From Photorhabdus asymbiotica (GTDB lineage Bacteria; Pseudomonadota; Gammaproteobacteria; Enterobacterales; Enterobacteriaceae): a DNA stretch of 64,000 nucleotides. The stretch is from NCBI RefSeq assembly GCF_003634575.1, contig NZ_RBLJ01000004.1, positions 62,001 through 126,000 of the forward strand, given 5' to 3'. Both the position numbers and the translations under genes were made by a program. Position 1 is the first letter of the stretch; every line of letters starts with the position of its first letter. Under the pieces are notes generated by a model. It was given only the letters and a program-made list of their open reading frames with translations. It was not told the DNA's origin and did no database searches. Positions 9,373 to 19,961 of this stretch are shown piece after piece.

Positions 9373-10143
9373 ATGAAAAAGAGTTTTAGCAAGCTATTGA
9401 TGGGAGTTGTTTTTTCTTTTTCTTTGGTGTGGCAGGTGTGGGCTACGGAAAAAGTAACAGTATTCGCTGCTGCCTCACTGACCAATGCACTTGATGATAT
9501 TTCGAGACAATATAAACAAGAGAAAAAAGGGGATGTGGTGGTTTCTTATGCATCATCTTCTACTTTGGCTCGTCAGATTGAACAAGGCGCTCCGGCAGAT
9601 ATTTTTATTTCTGCGGATCAGCAGTGGATGGATTATGTTGCTGGAAAGAAACTGATCATTAATAAAACCCGCTTTACTATTCTGGGAAATCAATTGGTTC
9701 TGATTGCACCGCAAGACAGCAAATTCGATCAACTTGAGATTAATAAAGAGACAAAATGGAAATCTTTGCTGAACGGTGGTCGCCTTGCGGTCGGAGATCC
9801 GGATCATGTTCCAGTTGGTATCTATGCCAAAGAATCGTTGCAGTATTTGGGGGGGTGGGAGATGGTTAATCCTCTGTTGGCTCGTACCAGTAATGTACGC
9901 AGTGGTATGGCATTGGTGGAACGTGCTGAAGTACCATTGGGGATTGTTTATGGTTCAGATGCAGTTGCCAGTGATAAAGTTAAAGTTGTGGGGATTTTCC
10001 CGGAAGAAAGCCACAAACCTATTGAATATCCAATGGCAATTATCAAAGATCATAGTAATCCGGTAGTCCTCAGTTTTTATGAATATTTGAAAACTCCTGA
10101 AGCCGCAGCAATTTTCAAACGTTACGGTTTTCGACCACTTTAG
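9373..10143 (+). CDS. modA: Molybdate ABC transporter, periplasmic binding protein ModA
   Basis: ModA captures molybdate or tungstate in the periplasm and delivers it to ModBC. The 256-residue protein starts with a Sec signal peptide (MKKSFSKLLMG, hydrophobic core, probable cleavage after VWA). The mature part has VFAAASLTNALDDI at its start, SSTLARQIEQGAPADIFISA for ligand binding, and the family's C-terminal EYLKTPEAAAIFKRYGF. It is the first gene of modABC, behind a ModE box. Confidence 0.96.
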   Translation: MKKSFSKLLMGVVFSFSLVWQVWATEKVTVFAAASLTNALDDISRQYKQEKKGDVVVSYASSSTLARQIEQGAPADIFISADQQWMDYVAGKKLIINKTRFTILGNQLVLIAPQDSKFDQLEINKETKWKSLLNGGRLAVGDPDHVPVGIYAKESLQYLGGWEMVNPLLARTSNVRSGMALVERAEVPLGIVYGSDAVASDKVKVVGIFPEESHKPIEYPMAIIKDHSNPVVLSFYEYLKTPEAAAIFKRYGFRPL

Positions 10144-10160
10144 GAATAAATCTTTTGGAG

Positions 10161-10856
10161 ATGTTGAGTGAATACGAATGGCAAGCCATTGTCTTGAGTC
10201 TGAAAGTTTCAGGTGTGGCGGTGTTATTCAGTCTACCATTTGGAATTTTGATGGCGTGGATTCTTGTTCGTTTCCGGTTTCCCGGTAAATCCTTACTTGA
10301 CAGTATCATCCACTTACCGCTGGTATTACCGCCAGTGGTAGTGGGATATTTACTGTTGATCAGTATGGGGCGTCGTGGATTTATTGGTGAATGGTTATAT
10401 GATTGGTTTGGGATAAGTTTTGCATTCAGTTGGTGTGGTGCTGCCCTGGCTTCTGCTGTTGTGGCTTTCCCGCTGATGGTCAGGGCAATACGTCTGGCGT
10501 TGGAAGGTGTCGATCGACGTTTGGAACAGGCTGCCCGCACTCTAGGGGCGAATCCGTTTAGAGTATTTTTTACCATTACACTTCCTCTTTCTTTGCCTGG
10601 TGTCATTGTTGGTACTATTCTGGCGTTTGCTCGTTCATTAGGTGAATTTGGGGCAACTATCACCTTTGTATCTAATATTCCAGGTGAAACACGAACAATC
10701 CCTTTGGCAATGTATACCCTGATTGAAACGCCCGGAGCAGAAATTGCTGCGGCTCGTTTATGTGTCATTGCGATTATTCTTGCGTTGGTGTCACTGATGA
10801 TTTCTGAGTGGTTAACCCGTTGGGGCAGGAAACGTCTGGGGGCAACAACATGTTAG
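10161..10856 (+). CDS. modB: Molybdate ABC transporter permease ModB
   Basis: ModB is the membrane channel of the molybdate importer. The protein has about 231 residues with five hydrophobic segments. The permease coupling loop is [21 protein letters not shown] and [22 protein letters not shown] is fully conserved. The start is uncertain: the TTG at 10155, the ATG at 10161 and the TTG at 10164 are close together. I chose the ATG because it best matches the E. coli N-terminus (MILTDPEWQA), although GGAG abuts it. Its 3' end overlaps modC by 7 bp, showing translational coupling. Confidence 0.93.
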   Translation: MLSEYEWQAIVLSLKVSGVAVLFSLPFGILMAWILVRFRFPGKSLLDSIIHLPLVLPPVVVGYLLLISMGRRGFIGEWLYDWFGISFAFSWCGAALASAVVAFPLMVRAIRLALEGVDRRLEQAARTLGANPFRVFFTITLPLSLPGVIVGTILAFARSLGEFGATITFVSNIPGETRTIPLAMYTLIETPGAEIAAARLCVIAIILALVSLMISEWLTRWGRKRLGATTC

Positions 10857-11914
10857 TGTTAGATTTTGAAAAACAACTTGGTGATCTGCATTTGCAGGTT
10901 AACACGCAATTGCCAACAGCAGGTATCACGGCTGTTTTTGGTCTTTCAGGCGCTGGGAAAACTTCACTGATAAATGCTATTGCTGGCTTGGTACGTCCAC
11001 ATAAAGGGCGGGTTATCCTCAATGATCATACATTGGTGGATATTGAAAAAGGTATCTGCCTGCCACCAGAGCAGCGCCGTATAGGTTATGTTTTTCAGGA
11101 TGCCCGGCTTTTTCCCCATTATCGGATAAAAGGTAATCTTCAATACGGCATGTCTTCAGTGATGAAGCCGGAATTTGATAGCATTATTAGTTTGCTGGGG
11201 ATTGAGCATTTATTATCTCGTTTTCCTATGACATTGTCCGGCGGTGAAAAACAGCGGGTTGCTATCGGTCGTGCTTTGTTGACTGCCCCTGAACTGCTTT
11301 TAATGGATGAGCCACTAGCATCTTTAGATCTTCCCCGTAAACGGGAATTGTTGCCTTATCTTGAAAGGCTTTCTGAGGATGTCAAAATTCCGATCTTGTA
11401 TGTCAGCCACCATCTGGATGAAATTCTTCGCCTGGCTGAAAATGTGATCGTAATGGATAACGGTAAGGTCAGAGCTGTCGGGAAATTGGAAGAAGTTTGG
11501 TCCAGCGATGCGCTACGCCTTTGGTTACAAAAAGAGACGCTAAGTAGCATTCTGAATGTTTCAATGGTGGAACATCATACTCGTTATGCAATGACAGCGG
11601 TAGCGCTAGCTGATCAGGCTTTGTGGTTGCCGAAAATTGATGCTCAACCGGGAACCGATTTGCGTATCAGAATAGATGCTTCAGATGTTTCATTAGTATT
11701 GGAACCGCCGCGTGGTAGCAGTATTCGTAATATTTTGGCGGCGAAAGTGGTTGAATTTTTTGATGATGATGGGCAGGTAGATGTTAAATTGACGTTGAGA
11801 GGTCATTACTTATGGGCAAGAATTACTCCGTGGGCAAGGGATGAACTTAATTTGCGGCCAGGGCAGTGGCTTTATGCCCAGATAAAAAGTGTTTCTCTGA
11901 ACCGGCAACTGTAA
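10850..11914 (+). CDS. modC: Molybdate ABC transporter ATPase ModC
   Basis: ModC powers molybdate import. The 354-residue protein has Walker [11 protein letters not shown]-loop [12 protein letters not shown], signature LSGGEKQR and Walker [15 protein letters not shown]-terminal regulatory mop domain spans about residues 285-354 ([14 protein letters not shown]). An upstream in-frame start at 10808 lies deep in modB; the ATG at 10850 aligns with E. coli ModC (MLELNFSQ) and overlaps the modB stop. It is the last gene of the mod operon and converges on ybhA. Confidence 0.96.
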   Translation: MLVLDFEKQLGDLHLQVNTQLPTAGITAVFGLSGAGKTSLINAIAGLVRPHKGRVILNDHTLVDIEKGICLPPEQRRIGYVFQDARLFPHYRIKGNLQYGMSSVMKPEFDSIISLLGIEHLLSRFPMTLSGGEKQRVAIGRALLTAPELLLMDEPLASLDLPRKRELLPYLERLSEDVKIPILYVSHHLDEILRLAENVIVMDNGKVRAVGKLEEVWSSDALRLWLQKETLSSILNVSMVEHHTRYAMTAVALADQALWLPKIDAQPGTDLRIRIDASDVSLVLEPPRGSSIRNILAAKVVEFFDDDGQVDVKLTLRGHYLWARITPWARDELNLRPGQWLYAQIKSVSLNRQL

Positions 11915-12034
11915 TATTTGTCCTTAAGAGGAAAATTTGCCGTCTGTTTCTCCGAAGGGGACACCTACTGACGCTATTGTGGGCCCCTTTGAGAATGTTC
12001 CTGAGTATAGTCTTGTGGGTATCGTTATCAGCAG

Positions 12035-12853
12035 TTAAAGAATATATTTGCGGATAACTTCGGCAATACCGGGCTGCGTGTTATCTAGCGTTACCAGATC
12101 AGCACGCTCTTTGACTGCATTCACACTATTACCCATGGCAACCCCCAGTCCGGCGGTTTCCAGCATGCTCAGATCATTAAAATTATCACCGAAAGCGATA
12201 ACATCTTTCATGCTCATTCCCTGTGATTCGACCCACTGTTTCAAACGCATCCCTTTACTGTTGCCTTTCTTAGCGATATCGACTTGATCAAACCATGACC
12301 ATTCACATTCCAGACCGATATCATTTTCGATCTGTTCAGTAATTTCTCGCAGTTTTACTAAATCAGGGGAACAGGTGGCAAATTTCCAGATGAATTGCAC
12401 TTTACTAATCGCATGCTGAAAACTACTGACATGCTGCATAGTTGGGCGTTGAGATTCAGGCAGAGTTTCAGACCATTTCATGGTACGGGCAATTGTGTCA
12501 TGCAGTTCTTCATATAACATGGCATCATCCACATACATCAGACGGTGAATATCAGTACCTTGCAAGTATGTGAGAACTTTTATAGCTTCCTGAGATGATA
12601 GCGGATCTGAGGCTAATACTTTCTTTTCATGGTAATCATACAGATAAGCACCATTACAGCAGATAGCAGGAGTATCAAGCTGCAAAGCTTGATAAAAGGG
12701 GTGGATAGTGACGTGATGCCGGCCAGTAACAATCAGCACCTTAACACCTGCTTTACGGGCTTCATTCACGGCAATAAGTGATTCTGGCAAGATATTTTTT
12801 TGAGGAGCCAGTAATGTACCATCAAGATCCAATGCAATAACGCGATATGTCAT
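12035..12853 (-). CDS. ybhA: HAD-family pyridoxal phosphate phosphatase YbhA
   Basis: This 272-residue Cof-type HAD phosphatase has the same length as E. coli YbhA, which dephosphorylates pyridoxal phosphate and some sugar phosphates. HAD motif I is IALDLDGTLLAP, motif II is VTGRH, motif III has the lysine in NSKGMRLKQW and motif IV is AFGDNFNDLSML. The cap-domain block DTPAICCNGAYLYDYH is nearly identical to E. coli. It is monocistronic, between modC and the divergent pgl, as in E. coli. Confidence 0.93.
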   Translation of the reverse strand: MTYRVIALDLDGTLLAPQKNILPESLIAVNEARKAGVKVLIVTGRHHVTIHPFYQALQLDTPAICCNGAYLYDYHEKKVLASDPLSSQEAIKVLTYLQGTDIHRLMYVDDAMLYEELHDTIARTMKWSETLPESQRPTMQHVSSFQHAISKVQFIWKFATCSPDLVKLREITEQIENDIGLECEWSWFDQVDIAKKGNSKGMRLKQWVESQGMSMKDVIAFGDNFNDLSMLETAGLGVAMGNSVNAVKERADLVTLDNTQPGIAEVIRKYIL

Positions 12854-12999
12854 AGATTAGCCTCATAACTATATATAATGTAACAATATTACACTGTAAT
12901 TGAATGAAGTTAAGCCAATTGTGCGATGAGTTTAACTGATAAAATTAATAAAGCGTCGCTACAGGTCAATAAATAGTAACGGATAATTGAGGAGTGAAG

Positions 13000-13989
13000 A
13001 TGAAACAGGTGGTTTATACAGCGAGCCCAAACAGTCGCCAAATTCATGTTTGGAACATGAATAATGCGGGTGAATTATCGTTGATTCAGGTAGTTGATGT
13101 GCCGGGAGAAGTGCAGCCCATGGTGGTTAGTCCGGATCGTAAGCATCTTTATGTTGGAGTCCGTCCACAATTCTGTATTGTCACTTACCAGATTGGTTCT
13201 AATGGAGAGTTAGTGCAGCAAGGAATTTCACCAATACCTGGCAGCCCGACGCACATTTCTACTGATAAGCAAGGTCGTTTTTTGTTTTCTGTTTCCTATA
13301 GTTATAACAATCTGAGTGTTAACCCAATTGATGATCAAGGTATTGTCGGCGCGCCTGTTCAGGTCATTGAAGACTTGCAAGCTCCGCATTCAGCCAATAT
13401 TGATTGGGATAATAAACAGTTATTGGTTCCTTGTCTGAAAGAAGACCACACGCGTATTTTTGAGATGGTAGCAGAGGGTTTTTTGGTCGAAAAGCGGGCG
13501 GAGGAAGTGACTACTGCAATGGGCGCGGGTCCTCGTCATATGGCTTTCCACCCAAATCAACAGGTGATTTATTGTATTAATGAATTGGACTCTACTGTTG
13601 ATGTTTATCGCAAGTGGGAGAAATACCGAATTGTTCAGACTATTGATTCATTGCCGAAGGATTTAGCGGGTGTTCGTTGGTCCGCGGATATTCATATTAC
13701 ACCGGATGGTCGTCACCTTTATACCAGCGAACGTACTTCAAGCCTGATTAGCCATTTTATTATTTCACCGGATGGTTTCAATCTGACTTTGGCTGGACAT
13801 TATAAAACTGAAACCCAGCCCCGCGGTTTTGCTATCGATCATAGTGGCAAATATCTGATTGTATCCGGCCAGAAGTCTGACCATATCTCAGTTTCTTCTA
13901 TCGATAAATATACCGGTAAATTGACTGAATTAACCCGTTATCCCGTTGGTAAAGGTCCGATGTGGGTAACGGTGCTGGCGATAGATTAA
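13000..13989 (+). CDS. pgl: 6-phosphogluconolactonase Pgl
   Basis: Pgl hydrolyses 6-phosphogluconolactone, the second step of the oxidative pentose phosphate pathway. It is the beta-propeller type (E. coli YbhE, 331 residues). The repeats include [67 protein letters not shown] and [20 protein letters not shown] at 12994 would add two residues; the ATG at 13000 has GGAG 5 nt upstream and matches the E. coli start MKQTVY. It is transcribed alone, with an ERIC shortly downstream. Confidence 0.95.
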   Translation: MKQVVYTASPNSRQIHVWNMNNAGELSLIQVVDVPGEVQPMVVSPDRKHLYVGVRPQFCIVTYQIGSNGELVQQGISPIPGSPTHISTDKQGRFLFSVSYSYNNLSVNPIDDQGIVGAPVQVIEDLQAPHSANIDWDNKQLLVPCLKEDHTRIFEMVAEGFLVEKRAEEVTTAMGAGPRHMAFHPNQQVIYCINELDSTVDVYRKWEKYRIVQTIDSLPKDLAGVRWSADIHITPDGRHLYTSERTSSLISHFIISPDGFNLTLAGHYKTETQPRGFAIDHSGKYLIVSGQKSDHISVSSIDKYTGKLTELTRYPVGKGPMWVTVLAID

Positions 13990-14026
13990 TGTGTTGGTGA
14001 TAATGGAACGGATAGCCAATACGTTA

Positions 14027-14153
<127 letters not shown>

Positions 14154-14225
14154 TACCCTTCATCTTTGTTCCATTATCACTGGCATAAATTTATGCGTTA
14201 TCTGTAATTTCAGGAAAATAGAAAA

Positions 14226-15497
14226 TCACAAATTAATTGCGCTGGAGACCGCTCTTGTCAGACATGTAAGCTGCTCTGGTTGAATAATATAAGGTGGCAT
14301 CAGATAAATCAGCTTGCCAAATGGCCTAATCCAGACACCTTGAGCAACAAAATGGTGTTGTAATACTGCCATATTCACCGGTTGTTTCATCTCTACCACC
14401 CCAATAGCACCTAATACCCGGACATCAGCGACTTTTTCATGGGATTTTAGTGGCATCAGCTCAGTATTTAATTGGTTTTCAATTGATTTAATTCGTTGTT
14501 GCCAGGGGCTTTGTAATAACAATTTTAAACTGGCTTCTGCTACAGCGCACGCTAATGGGTTTCCCATGAATGTTGGGCCATGCATAAAACAGCCTGCCTC
14601 ACCGTTGCTGATAGTATCGGCTACTTTACGTGTTGTCAGCGTTGCTGATAGCGTCATATAGCCGCCTGTCAGTGCTTTTCCTACACATAAAATGTCCGGC
14701 TCAATTTCAGCGTGTTCACAGGCGAACAATTTTCCTGTGCGACCAAAACCGGTGGCAATTTCATCCGCAATTAGCAGAATCTGATGTTGATCACAGAGCG
14801 CTCTGACCTGGCGTAGATATTCGGGATGATAAATCCGCATTCCCCCAGCACCTTGTACAACAGGTTCCAGGATCACAGCAGCAATCTCATGGGAATACTG
14901 CTCCAGTAAAGCACGGAATGGGGCGATATCCTGTTCATCCCATTGAGAATGAAATCCACACTGAGGTGATGCGGCAAACAGATGTGGTGGTAGATAGCCT
15001 TTGTAAAGATTGTGCATCGAATTGTCGGGATCACAGACAGACATTGCGCCGAACGTGTCACCATGATAACCATGACGTAATGTCAAAATGCGCTGACGTT
15101 TTTCACCCTTTGCTTGCCAATATTGCAACGCCATTTTCAACGCCACTTCCACCGCAACAGAACCTGAATCAGCCAGAAATACGCATTCGAGCGTTGGTGC
15201 AGAGATAGCCACCAACTGTCTGCACAGTGCGACCGCAGATGGGTGAGTTATTCCACCAAACATCACATGAGACATCTTATCAATCTGAGCCTTAGCTGCT
15301 TGATTCAGTACCGGATGGTTATATCCATGAATGGCAGACCACCACGAAGACATGCCATCTATCAGCTTACAGCCATCAGCGAGTTCTAGTTCCACTCCAG
15401 AAGCGCTAATAACAGGGTAAACCGGGAGCGGTTTGGTCATGGAGGTATAAGGATGCCAGATATGGCGCAGATCAAATTCAATATCGGAAGAAATCAT
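14226..15497 (-). CDS. bioA: Adenosylmethionine-8-amino-7-oxononanoate aminotransferase BioA
   Basis: BioA transfers an amino group from S-adenosylmethionine to KAPA to give DAPA in biotin synthesis. The 423-residue class-III aminotransferase has HPYTSM near the N-terminus, the cofactor block [26 protein letters not shown], and the PLP lysine in [16 protein letters not shown]. It is divergent from bioBFCD and shares the BirA operator region, the standard enterobacterial arrangement. Confidence 0.96.
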   Translation of the reverse strand: MISSDIEFDLRHIWHPYTSMTKPLPVYPVISASGVELELADGCKLIDGMSSWWSAIHGYNHPVLNQAAKAQIDKMSHVMFGGITHPSAVALCRQLVAISAPTLECVFLADSGSVAVEVALKMALQYWQAKGEKRQRILTLRHGYHGDTFGAMSVCDPDNSMHNLYKGYLPPHLFAASPQCGFHSQWDEQDIAPFRALLEQYSHEIAAVILEPVVQGAGGMRIYHPEYLRQVRALCDQHQILLIADEIATGFGRTGKLFACEHAEIEPDILCVGKALTGGYMTLSATLTTRKVADTISNGEAGCFMHGPTFMGNPLACAVAEASLKLLLQSPWQQRIKSIENQLNTELMPLKSHEKVADVRVLGAIGVVEMKQPVNMAVLQHHFVAQGVWIRPFGKLIYLMPPYIIQPEQLTCLTRAVSSAINL

Positions 15498-15506
15498 AAT
15501 AGCTAC

Positions 15507-15539
15507 ATGTAAACTAATTTATTTGAAATTGGTTGACAG
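15507..15539. promoter_or_regulatory. BirA (biotin) operator between bioA and bioB
   Basis: Imperfect inverted repeat with arms TGTAAAC (15508-15514) and GTTGACA (15532-15538), set as in the enterobacterial bio operator (TTGTAAACC...GGTTTACAA type). It lies between the divergent bioA and bioB starts, so BirA-biotinyl-AMP would repress both directions. Assignment rests on motif and position. Confidence 0.85.
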
Positions 15540-15592
15540 TATAACGGCATTATTTAAACTGACGAGACTTTTTTCACATTGGAGATGTCATT

Positions 15593-16630
15593 GTGATTGA
15601 ACGCAAGCAATGGACAATTAAGCAGGCACAAGAACTGTTCGGTAAGCCTTTTTTTGAATTATTATTTCAAGCACAGCAGGTTCACCGCATGCATTTTGAC
15701 CCACAACAGGTACAGGTTAGTACATTACTTTCCATCAAAACGGGCGCTTGTCCGGAAGATTGTAAATATTGCCCACAAAGTTCCCGTTATAAAACTGGGC
15801 TTGAAAAAGAACGGTTGATGGAAGTGGAGCAGGTAATTGATTCTGCTCGTAAAGCTAAGAATGCGGGTTCTACTCGTTTTTGTATGGGGGCGGCGTGGAA
15901 AAATCCTCATGAGCGGGATATGCCCTATCTGGAAAAAATGGTTAAGGAAGTCAAAGCATTAGGGATGGAAACTTGCATGACGCTTGGCATGCTCAATGGT
16001 TCACAAGCTCAGCGATTGGCGGACGCGGGATTAGATTATTACAACCACAACCTTGATACCTCGCCAGAATTTTATGGCAACATTATTACTACCCGGACCT
16101 ATCAGGACAGGCTGGATACTCTCGATAACGTTCGGGATGCAGGAATAAAAGTCTGTTCTGGGGGTATTGTTGGCTTGGGCGAAGAAATTCGTGATCGGGC
16201 CGCTTTGCTGGTGCAACTGGCGAATTTGCCAAAACCGCCGGAAAGTGTACCAATCAATATGCTGGTGAAAGTCAAAGGCACTCCACTGGCTGATAATGAA
16301 GATGTCGACCCTTTTGATTTTATCCGCACAATTGCCGTTGCCAGGATTATGATGCCGGCTTCTCATGTTCGGTTATCCGCAGGCCGTGAACAGATGAATG
16401 AGCAGACGCAGGCAATGTGTTTTATGGCTGGCGCCAATTCTATTTTTTATGGCTGTAAATTATTGACTACACCTAATCCGGCTGAAGATAAGGATTTACA
16501 ACTATTCCGCAAATTGGGTATTAATCCTCAGCAGACGCAGACGGCATTCGGTGATAATCAGCAGCAACAGTATTTGGCTGAAGCCATCATTAATGCAGAT
16601 AACGAACAATTTTATAATGCGGCATTATGA
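15593..16630 (+). CDS. bioB: Biotin synthase BioB
   Basis: BioB is the radical-SAM enzyme that inserts sulfur into dethiobiotin. The 345-residue protein has the SAM cluster motif [10 protein letters not shown] (C53, C57, C60), [32 protein letters not shown] and [34 protein letters not shown] contains the arginine that ligates the [2Fe-2S] cluster. It starts at a GTG with GGAGATG upstream. It is first of bioBFCD; its stop overlaps bioF in ATGA. Confidence 0.97.
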   Translation: MIERKQWTIKQAQELFGKPFFELLFQAQQVHRMHFDPQQVQVSTLLSIKTGACPEDCKYCPQSSRYKTGLEKERLMEVEQVIDSARKAKNAGSTRFCMGAAWKNPHERDMPYLEKMVKEVKALGMETCMTLGMLNGSQAQRLADAGLDYYNHNLDTSPEFYGNIITTRTYQDRLDTLDNVRDAGIKVCSGGIVGLGEEIRDRAALLVQLANLPKPPESVPINMLVKVKGTPLADNEDVDPFDFIRTIAVARIMMPASHVRLSAGREQMNEQTQAMCFMAGANSIFYGCKLLTTPNPAEDKDLQLFRKLGINPQQTQTAFGDNQQQQYLAEAIINADNEQFYNAAL

Positions 16631-17781
16631 TGAATTGGTCAGCTTATTTTTCCCGACAATTGTCTCAGCTCCGGGACTCTTCTTTATGGCGGCAGCGACA
16701 GGTTAATCAGAAATCAAACGGGCGATTTTTATATACCACTGAGGGTAAATATCTCAATTTTTCCAGTAATGATTATCTTGGGTTAAGTACAAATTCCGCG
16801 GTCATTTCCGCATGGCAGCAAGGCGCGGAACAATATGGTGTCGGAAGTGGTGGTTCCGGCCATATTATCGGTTATACAACAGCTCATCAGGTGCTGGAAC
16901 AACAATTGGCTGATTGGTTGGGTTATTCAAAAGCATTACTGTTTATTTCAGGATATTCCGCTAACCAGGGGGTAATTGCGGCGTTAATGACGAAACAGGA
17001 TCGAATTATTGCAGATCGTCTGAGTCATGCCTCATTAATAGAAGCCGCCATGCATTCCCCCGCTCAACTACAGCGTTTTCTGCATAATCAACCTGAATCA
17101 CTTAAGGATTTACTGGCAAAACCTTGTGTTGGAAAAACGTTGGTAGTGACGGAAGGCGTGTTCAGTATGGATGGTGACCGGGCACCATTGTCTGATATTT
17201 ATCAGCAAACCAACGCTGCTGGAAACTGGTTAATGGTGGATGATGCTCATGGTATTGGTGTCTGTGGTGAACAGGGTAGAGGAAGTTGCTGGCAACAGAA
17301 AGTAAAACCAGAAATCCTGATTGTGACTTTTGGCAAAGCATTTGGGCTGAGTGGTGCTGCGGTGCTTTGTGATGAGCAGACAGCAGAATATCTGATTCAA
17401 TCCTCCCGTCATCTTATCTACAGTACTTCTATGCCTCCGGCGCAAGCACAGGCTATCTCTGAAGCGGTCCGGCAGATACAAGCTGGTGATGAATTGCGTC
17501 AACAATTACAACAGAATATTGATTATTTCCGCCAGCAAGCACAGAAACTGCCATTTACCCTGATAGATTCAGAGATGGCGATCCAGCCATTGATTATTGG
17601 CGATAATGAACTAAGTCTATCTTTATCCCAATATCTGCAACAAAAAGGTATTTGGGTCAAAGCTATTCGTCCACCAACAGTACCTTCGGGTAGTGCCAGA
17701 CTACGTATTACACTGACTGCCAGTCATACGCAGCAGGATATTGATAGGCTGATGGAGGCGTTGTATGAGTTCCGTTGCTGA
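16627..17781 (+). CDS. bioF: 8-amino-7-oxononanoate synthase BioF
   Basis: BioF condenses pimeloyl-ACP with alanine to form KAPA; it is a PLP enzyme of the alpha-oxoamine synthase family. The 384-residue protein has [46 protein letters not shown] and the PLP lysine in [11 protein letters not shown]. Two adjacent ATGs (16627 and 16630) are possible starts; the first forms the ATGA overlap with bioB. Its 3' end overlaps bioC by 17 bp. It is a useful reference for the oxoamine synthase at 27.0 kb. Confidence 0.96.
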   Translation: MMNWSAYFSRQLSQLRDSSLWRQRQVNQKSNGRFLYTTEGKYLNFSSNDYLGLSTNSAVISAWQQGAEQYGVGSGGSGHIIGYTTAHQVLEQQLADWLGYSKALLFISGYSANQGVIAALMTKQDRIIADRLSHASLIEAAMHSPAQLQRFLHNQPESLKDLLAKPCVGKTLVVTEGVFSMDGDRAPLSDIYQQTNAAGNWLMVDDAHGIGVCGEQGRGSCWQQKVKPEILIVTFGKAFGLSGAAVLCDEQTAEYLIQSSRHLIYSTSMPPAQAQAISEAVRQIQAGDELRQQLQQNIDYFRQQAQKLPFTLIDSEMAIQPLIIGDNELSLSLSQYLQQKGIWVKAIRPPTVPSGSARLRITLTASHTQQDIDRLMEALYEFRC

Positions 17782-18532
17782 ATCTGTTAATAAACGGGCG
17801 ATTGCCGGAGCATTTGGGCGAGCTGCTGCCAATTATGATGTTGTGGCAAAATTGCAGCAGCAAACGGGTGAATTTCTCATGCAACAAGTAGATGGGCATC
17901 CTGGAAAATTAGTATTGGATGCTGGCTGTGGTACCGGTTTCTTCAGTCACCGTTGGCGGCAGCAGGGGAAGCAGGTGATTGCACTGGATTTGGCATCAGG
18001 TATGTTGGATCATGCTCGTCAACAACGAGTTGCTGATTATTACCTACAAGGGGATATTGAATGTTTAGGGCTTGCTGATGGCAGTGTTGATATCTGTTTT
18101 AGTAATCTGGCCGTTCAATGGTGTGATAATTTATCCAGCGCTTTAAAAGAGCTTTACCGAGTAACCCGTTCTGGCGGATTGATTCTGTTTTCCACGTTGG
18201 CACAAGGTTCGTTATATGAATTGAAGCAAGCCTGGAGTGCAGTTGATAATTATCAGCATATTAATCATTTTCTGCCACAACAGACGATTAAAGATGCTTG
18301 CCAAGGTTTCCGACATCGCTTGATTAGTCAGGTCTATCGTCAGCAATATCCTAATATCCTTCCTCTATTGGCCTCCCTGAAAGGGATTGGCGCGACTCAT
18401 CTTCATTGTGGGCGCCAGCAGGGACTGATGACCCGAGGACGATTAACTGCTTTGGAACAGGCTTATCCGCGAGAAAATAAACACTTACCTCTCAGTTATC
18501 AGGTTATTTTTGGAGTTATTTATCGTGACTAA
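17765..18532 (+). CDS. bioC: Malonyl-ACP O-methyltransferase BioC
   Basis: BioC methylates malonyl-ACP so that the fatty-acid machinery can build the pimeloyl chain of biotin. The 255-residue SAM-dependent methyltransferase has motif [16 protein letters not shown], then [12 protein letters not shown] and the post-motif block [15 protein letters not shown], all typical of BioC. It overlaps bioF upstream and bioD downstream (8 bp), so translation of the three is coupled. Confidence 0.95.
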   Translation: MSSVAESVNKRAIAGAFGRAAANYDVVAKLQQQTGEFLMQQVDGHPGKLVLDAGCGTGFFSHRWRQQGKQVIALDLASGMLDHARQQRVADYYLQGDIECLGLADGSVDICFSNLAVQWCDNLSSALKELYRVTRSGGLILFSTLAQGSLYELKQAWSAVDNYQHINHFLPQQTIKDACQGFRHRLISQVYRQQYPNILPLLASLKGIGATHLHCGRQQGLMTRGRLTALEQAYPRENKHLPLSYQVIFGVIYRD

Positions 18533-19205
18533 GGGCTGGTTTTTAACGGGTACAGATACTGAAGTGGGTAAAACAGTTGTAAGTTGTGCTTTGCTACAAG
18601 CTGCGAATAAATCGGGATATAAGACAGCGGGTTATAAGCCAGTGGCTTCGGGGAGTGAAATAACGCCGGAAGGAATTCGTAATTCGGATGCATTGGCATT
18701 AATGGCAAATAGTTCTGTACCCTTGCAATATGATGAAGTTAATCCATTGGTATTTGTTGAAGCGACATCACCTCATATTGTCAGTGCTGATTTAGGTCGA
18801 CCGATTGATTTTTCTGTTATGTCTGAAGGATTGCGCTGGTTAGAAAATAAAGCGGATTGGGTTTTAGTAGAAGGTGCTGGTGGTTGGTATACTCCTTTAT
18901 CAGAATCGGCGACTTTTGCTGACTGGGTAGTTAAAGAGCAATTACCCGTTATTCTGACAGTGGGTGTAAAACTAGGTTGTATTAATCACGCGATACTTAC
19001 CGCAGAAGCGATTAAACTTTCAGGATTACATCTTGCAGGTTGGATAGCCAATGAAGTTGAACCTGCGGGTAAACGTCAGAAAGAATATTTGGTGACATTA
19101 GAACATATATTACCTGCTCCTTTATTAGGAGTTATTCCTCATTTGACGGGAGATTATTTTAATCATTTAGGTGAGTATATAGATTTAAAATTACTGATTA
19201 ATTGA
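18525..19205 (+). CDS. bioD: Dethiobiotin synthetase BioD
   Basis: BioD closes the ureido ring of dethiobiotin using CO2 and ATP. The 226-residue protein starts at the GTG at 18525 (reading [16 protein letters not shown], with the P-loop at residues 9-17), overlapping bioC by 8 bp. A frame extending to 18510 exists but is inside bioC. YKPVASGSE, LVEGAGGWYTPL and the GCINHAILTAEAI block are typical. It is the last gene of the operon, with a terminator about 20 bp downstream. Confidence 0.95.
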   Translation: MTKGWFLTGTDTEVGKTVVSCALLQAANKSGYKTAGYKPVASGSEITPEGIRNSDALALMANSSVPLQYDEVNPLVFVEATSPHIVSADLGRPIDFSVMSEGLRWLENKADWVLVEGAGGWYTPLSESATFADWVVKEQLPVILTVGVKLGCINHAILTAEAIKLSGLHLAGWIANEVEPAGKRQKEYLVTLEHILPAPLLGVIPHLTGDYFNHLGEYIDLKLLIN

Positions 19206-19222
19206 ATTATTATTATAGTTAA

Positions 19223-19250
19223 ATGCCGGAAACATTTTCCGGCATAAAAG
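19223..19250 (+). terminator. Terminator after bioD
   Basis: Stem ATGCCGGAAA / TTTCCGGCAT with a 3-nt loop lies 18 bp after the bioD stop. The downstream T-run is short. Confidence 0.8.
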
Positions 19251-19906
19251 ATCATATTTTTCAGTAAGTTTTCTATCGTTTAACAAAGATGGCACTGCTA
19301 TATCTTGCATTATTAAAAGTTTTGCCTTGAAATTAGCATTGTTTATTGTTTAAGACAGTCAGATCAATTTGCCACAATATCCCCTTATGCTGATAGAACC
19401 AAACAGCTCTAGTTCATTTTGCAACAAATTGCAATAAGAAAATTCTTATTCTTTTAGCTGACGTATTCATTTTCCTGTAGTGAATAATTAGGATTAAAGA
19501 TTAAAAGAATAGTAAAAACTTTTACTGATAGAGATTACCTCTTTTGTGGGATGATGTTGCAACTTCGTATTGTTAATAGGGTTTGTCGAGTTATCCACTA
19601 TTCCTGTGGATAACCTTGTGTATTAGACTTAGAAAAGTTGCGCAACGCAAGAAAATACGCGGCTTTCATCAAGGTTGATGTTATTCTCGTCTTTGTTTTA
19701 ATTCTGTTTTATATCAATAAGTTAACTAAAATCAAGCCTTGTGGTCCGGTAATGATGTCTCGTGTTGTCACCTTTCAGTTGATCAGATAAAAAATGAAAA
19801 AATCAAGATGATTTTGGGGATAAAGTCGTATTTATTTTGATGTTAATGAACTAATTAATAGAGGAGTTATCTGAATTGAGTATGTTTTTGTAAAACTGGC
19901 TTGAAG
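19251..19906. other. Long non-coding region upstream of uvrB
   Basis: About 650 bp without an ORF I can support. It contains the DnaA-box pair at 19591-19613 and runs into the LexA box of uvrB at 19907. The length suggests a complex uvrB promoter region, as in E. coli. Confidence 0.6.
19591..19613. promoter_or_regulatory. Inverted pair of DnaA-box-like 9-mers upstream of uvrB
   Basis: TTATCCACT (8 of 9 match to the DnaA box TTATCCACA) is followed after 5 nt by TGTGGATAA, the exact reverse complement of the consensus. They form a 23-bp interrupted palindrome about 350 bp before uvrB. DnaA binding here is inferred from the motif only. Confidence 0.6.
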
Positions 19907-19922
19907 CTGGTTTTTTATCCAG
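19907..19922. promoter_or_regulatory. LexA (SOS) box upstream of uvrB
   Basis: CTGG-TTTTTTAT-CCAG differs by one base from the LexA site I recall for E. coli uvrB (CTGT-TTTTTTAT-CCAG) and lies 40 bp before the start codon. It probably makes uvrB SOS-inducible. Confidence 0.82.
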
Positions 19923-19961
19923 TATTATAGATGGATTAGTTTTGGAAAAGTGAGATACCTA

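Noticed and set aside
10115-10768. 217-residue antisense ORF across modB
   Set aside because: It is the shadow of a conserved permease gene in the opposite strand and has a biased, non-protein-like composition.
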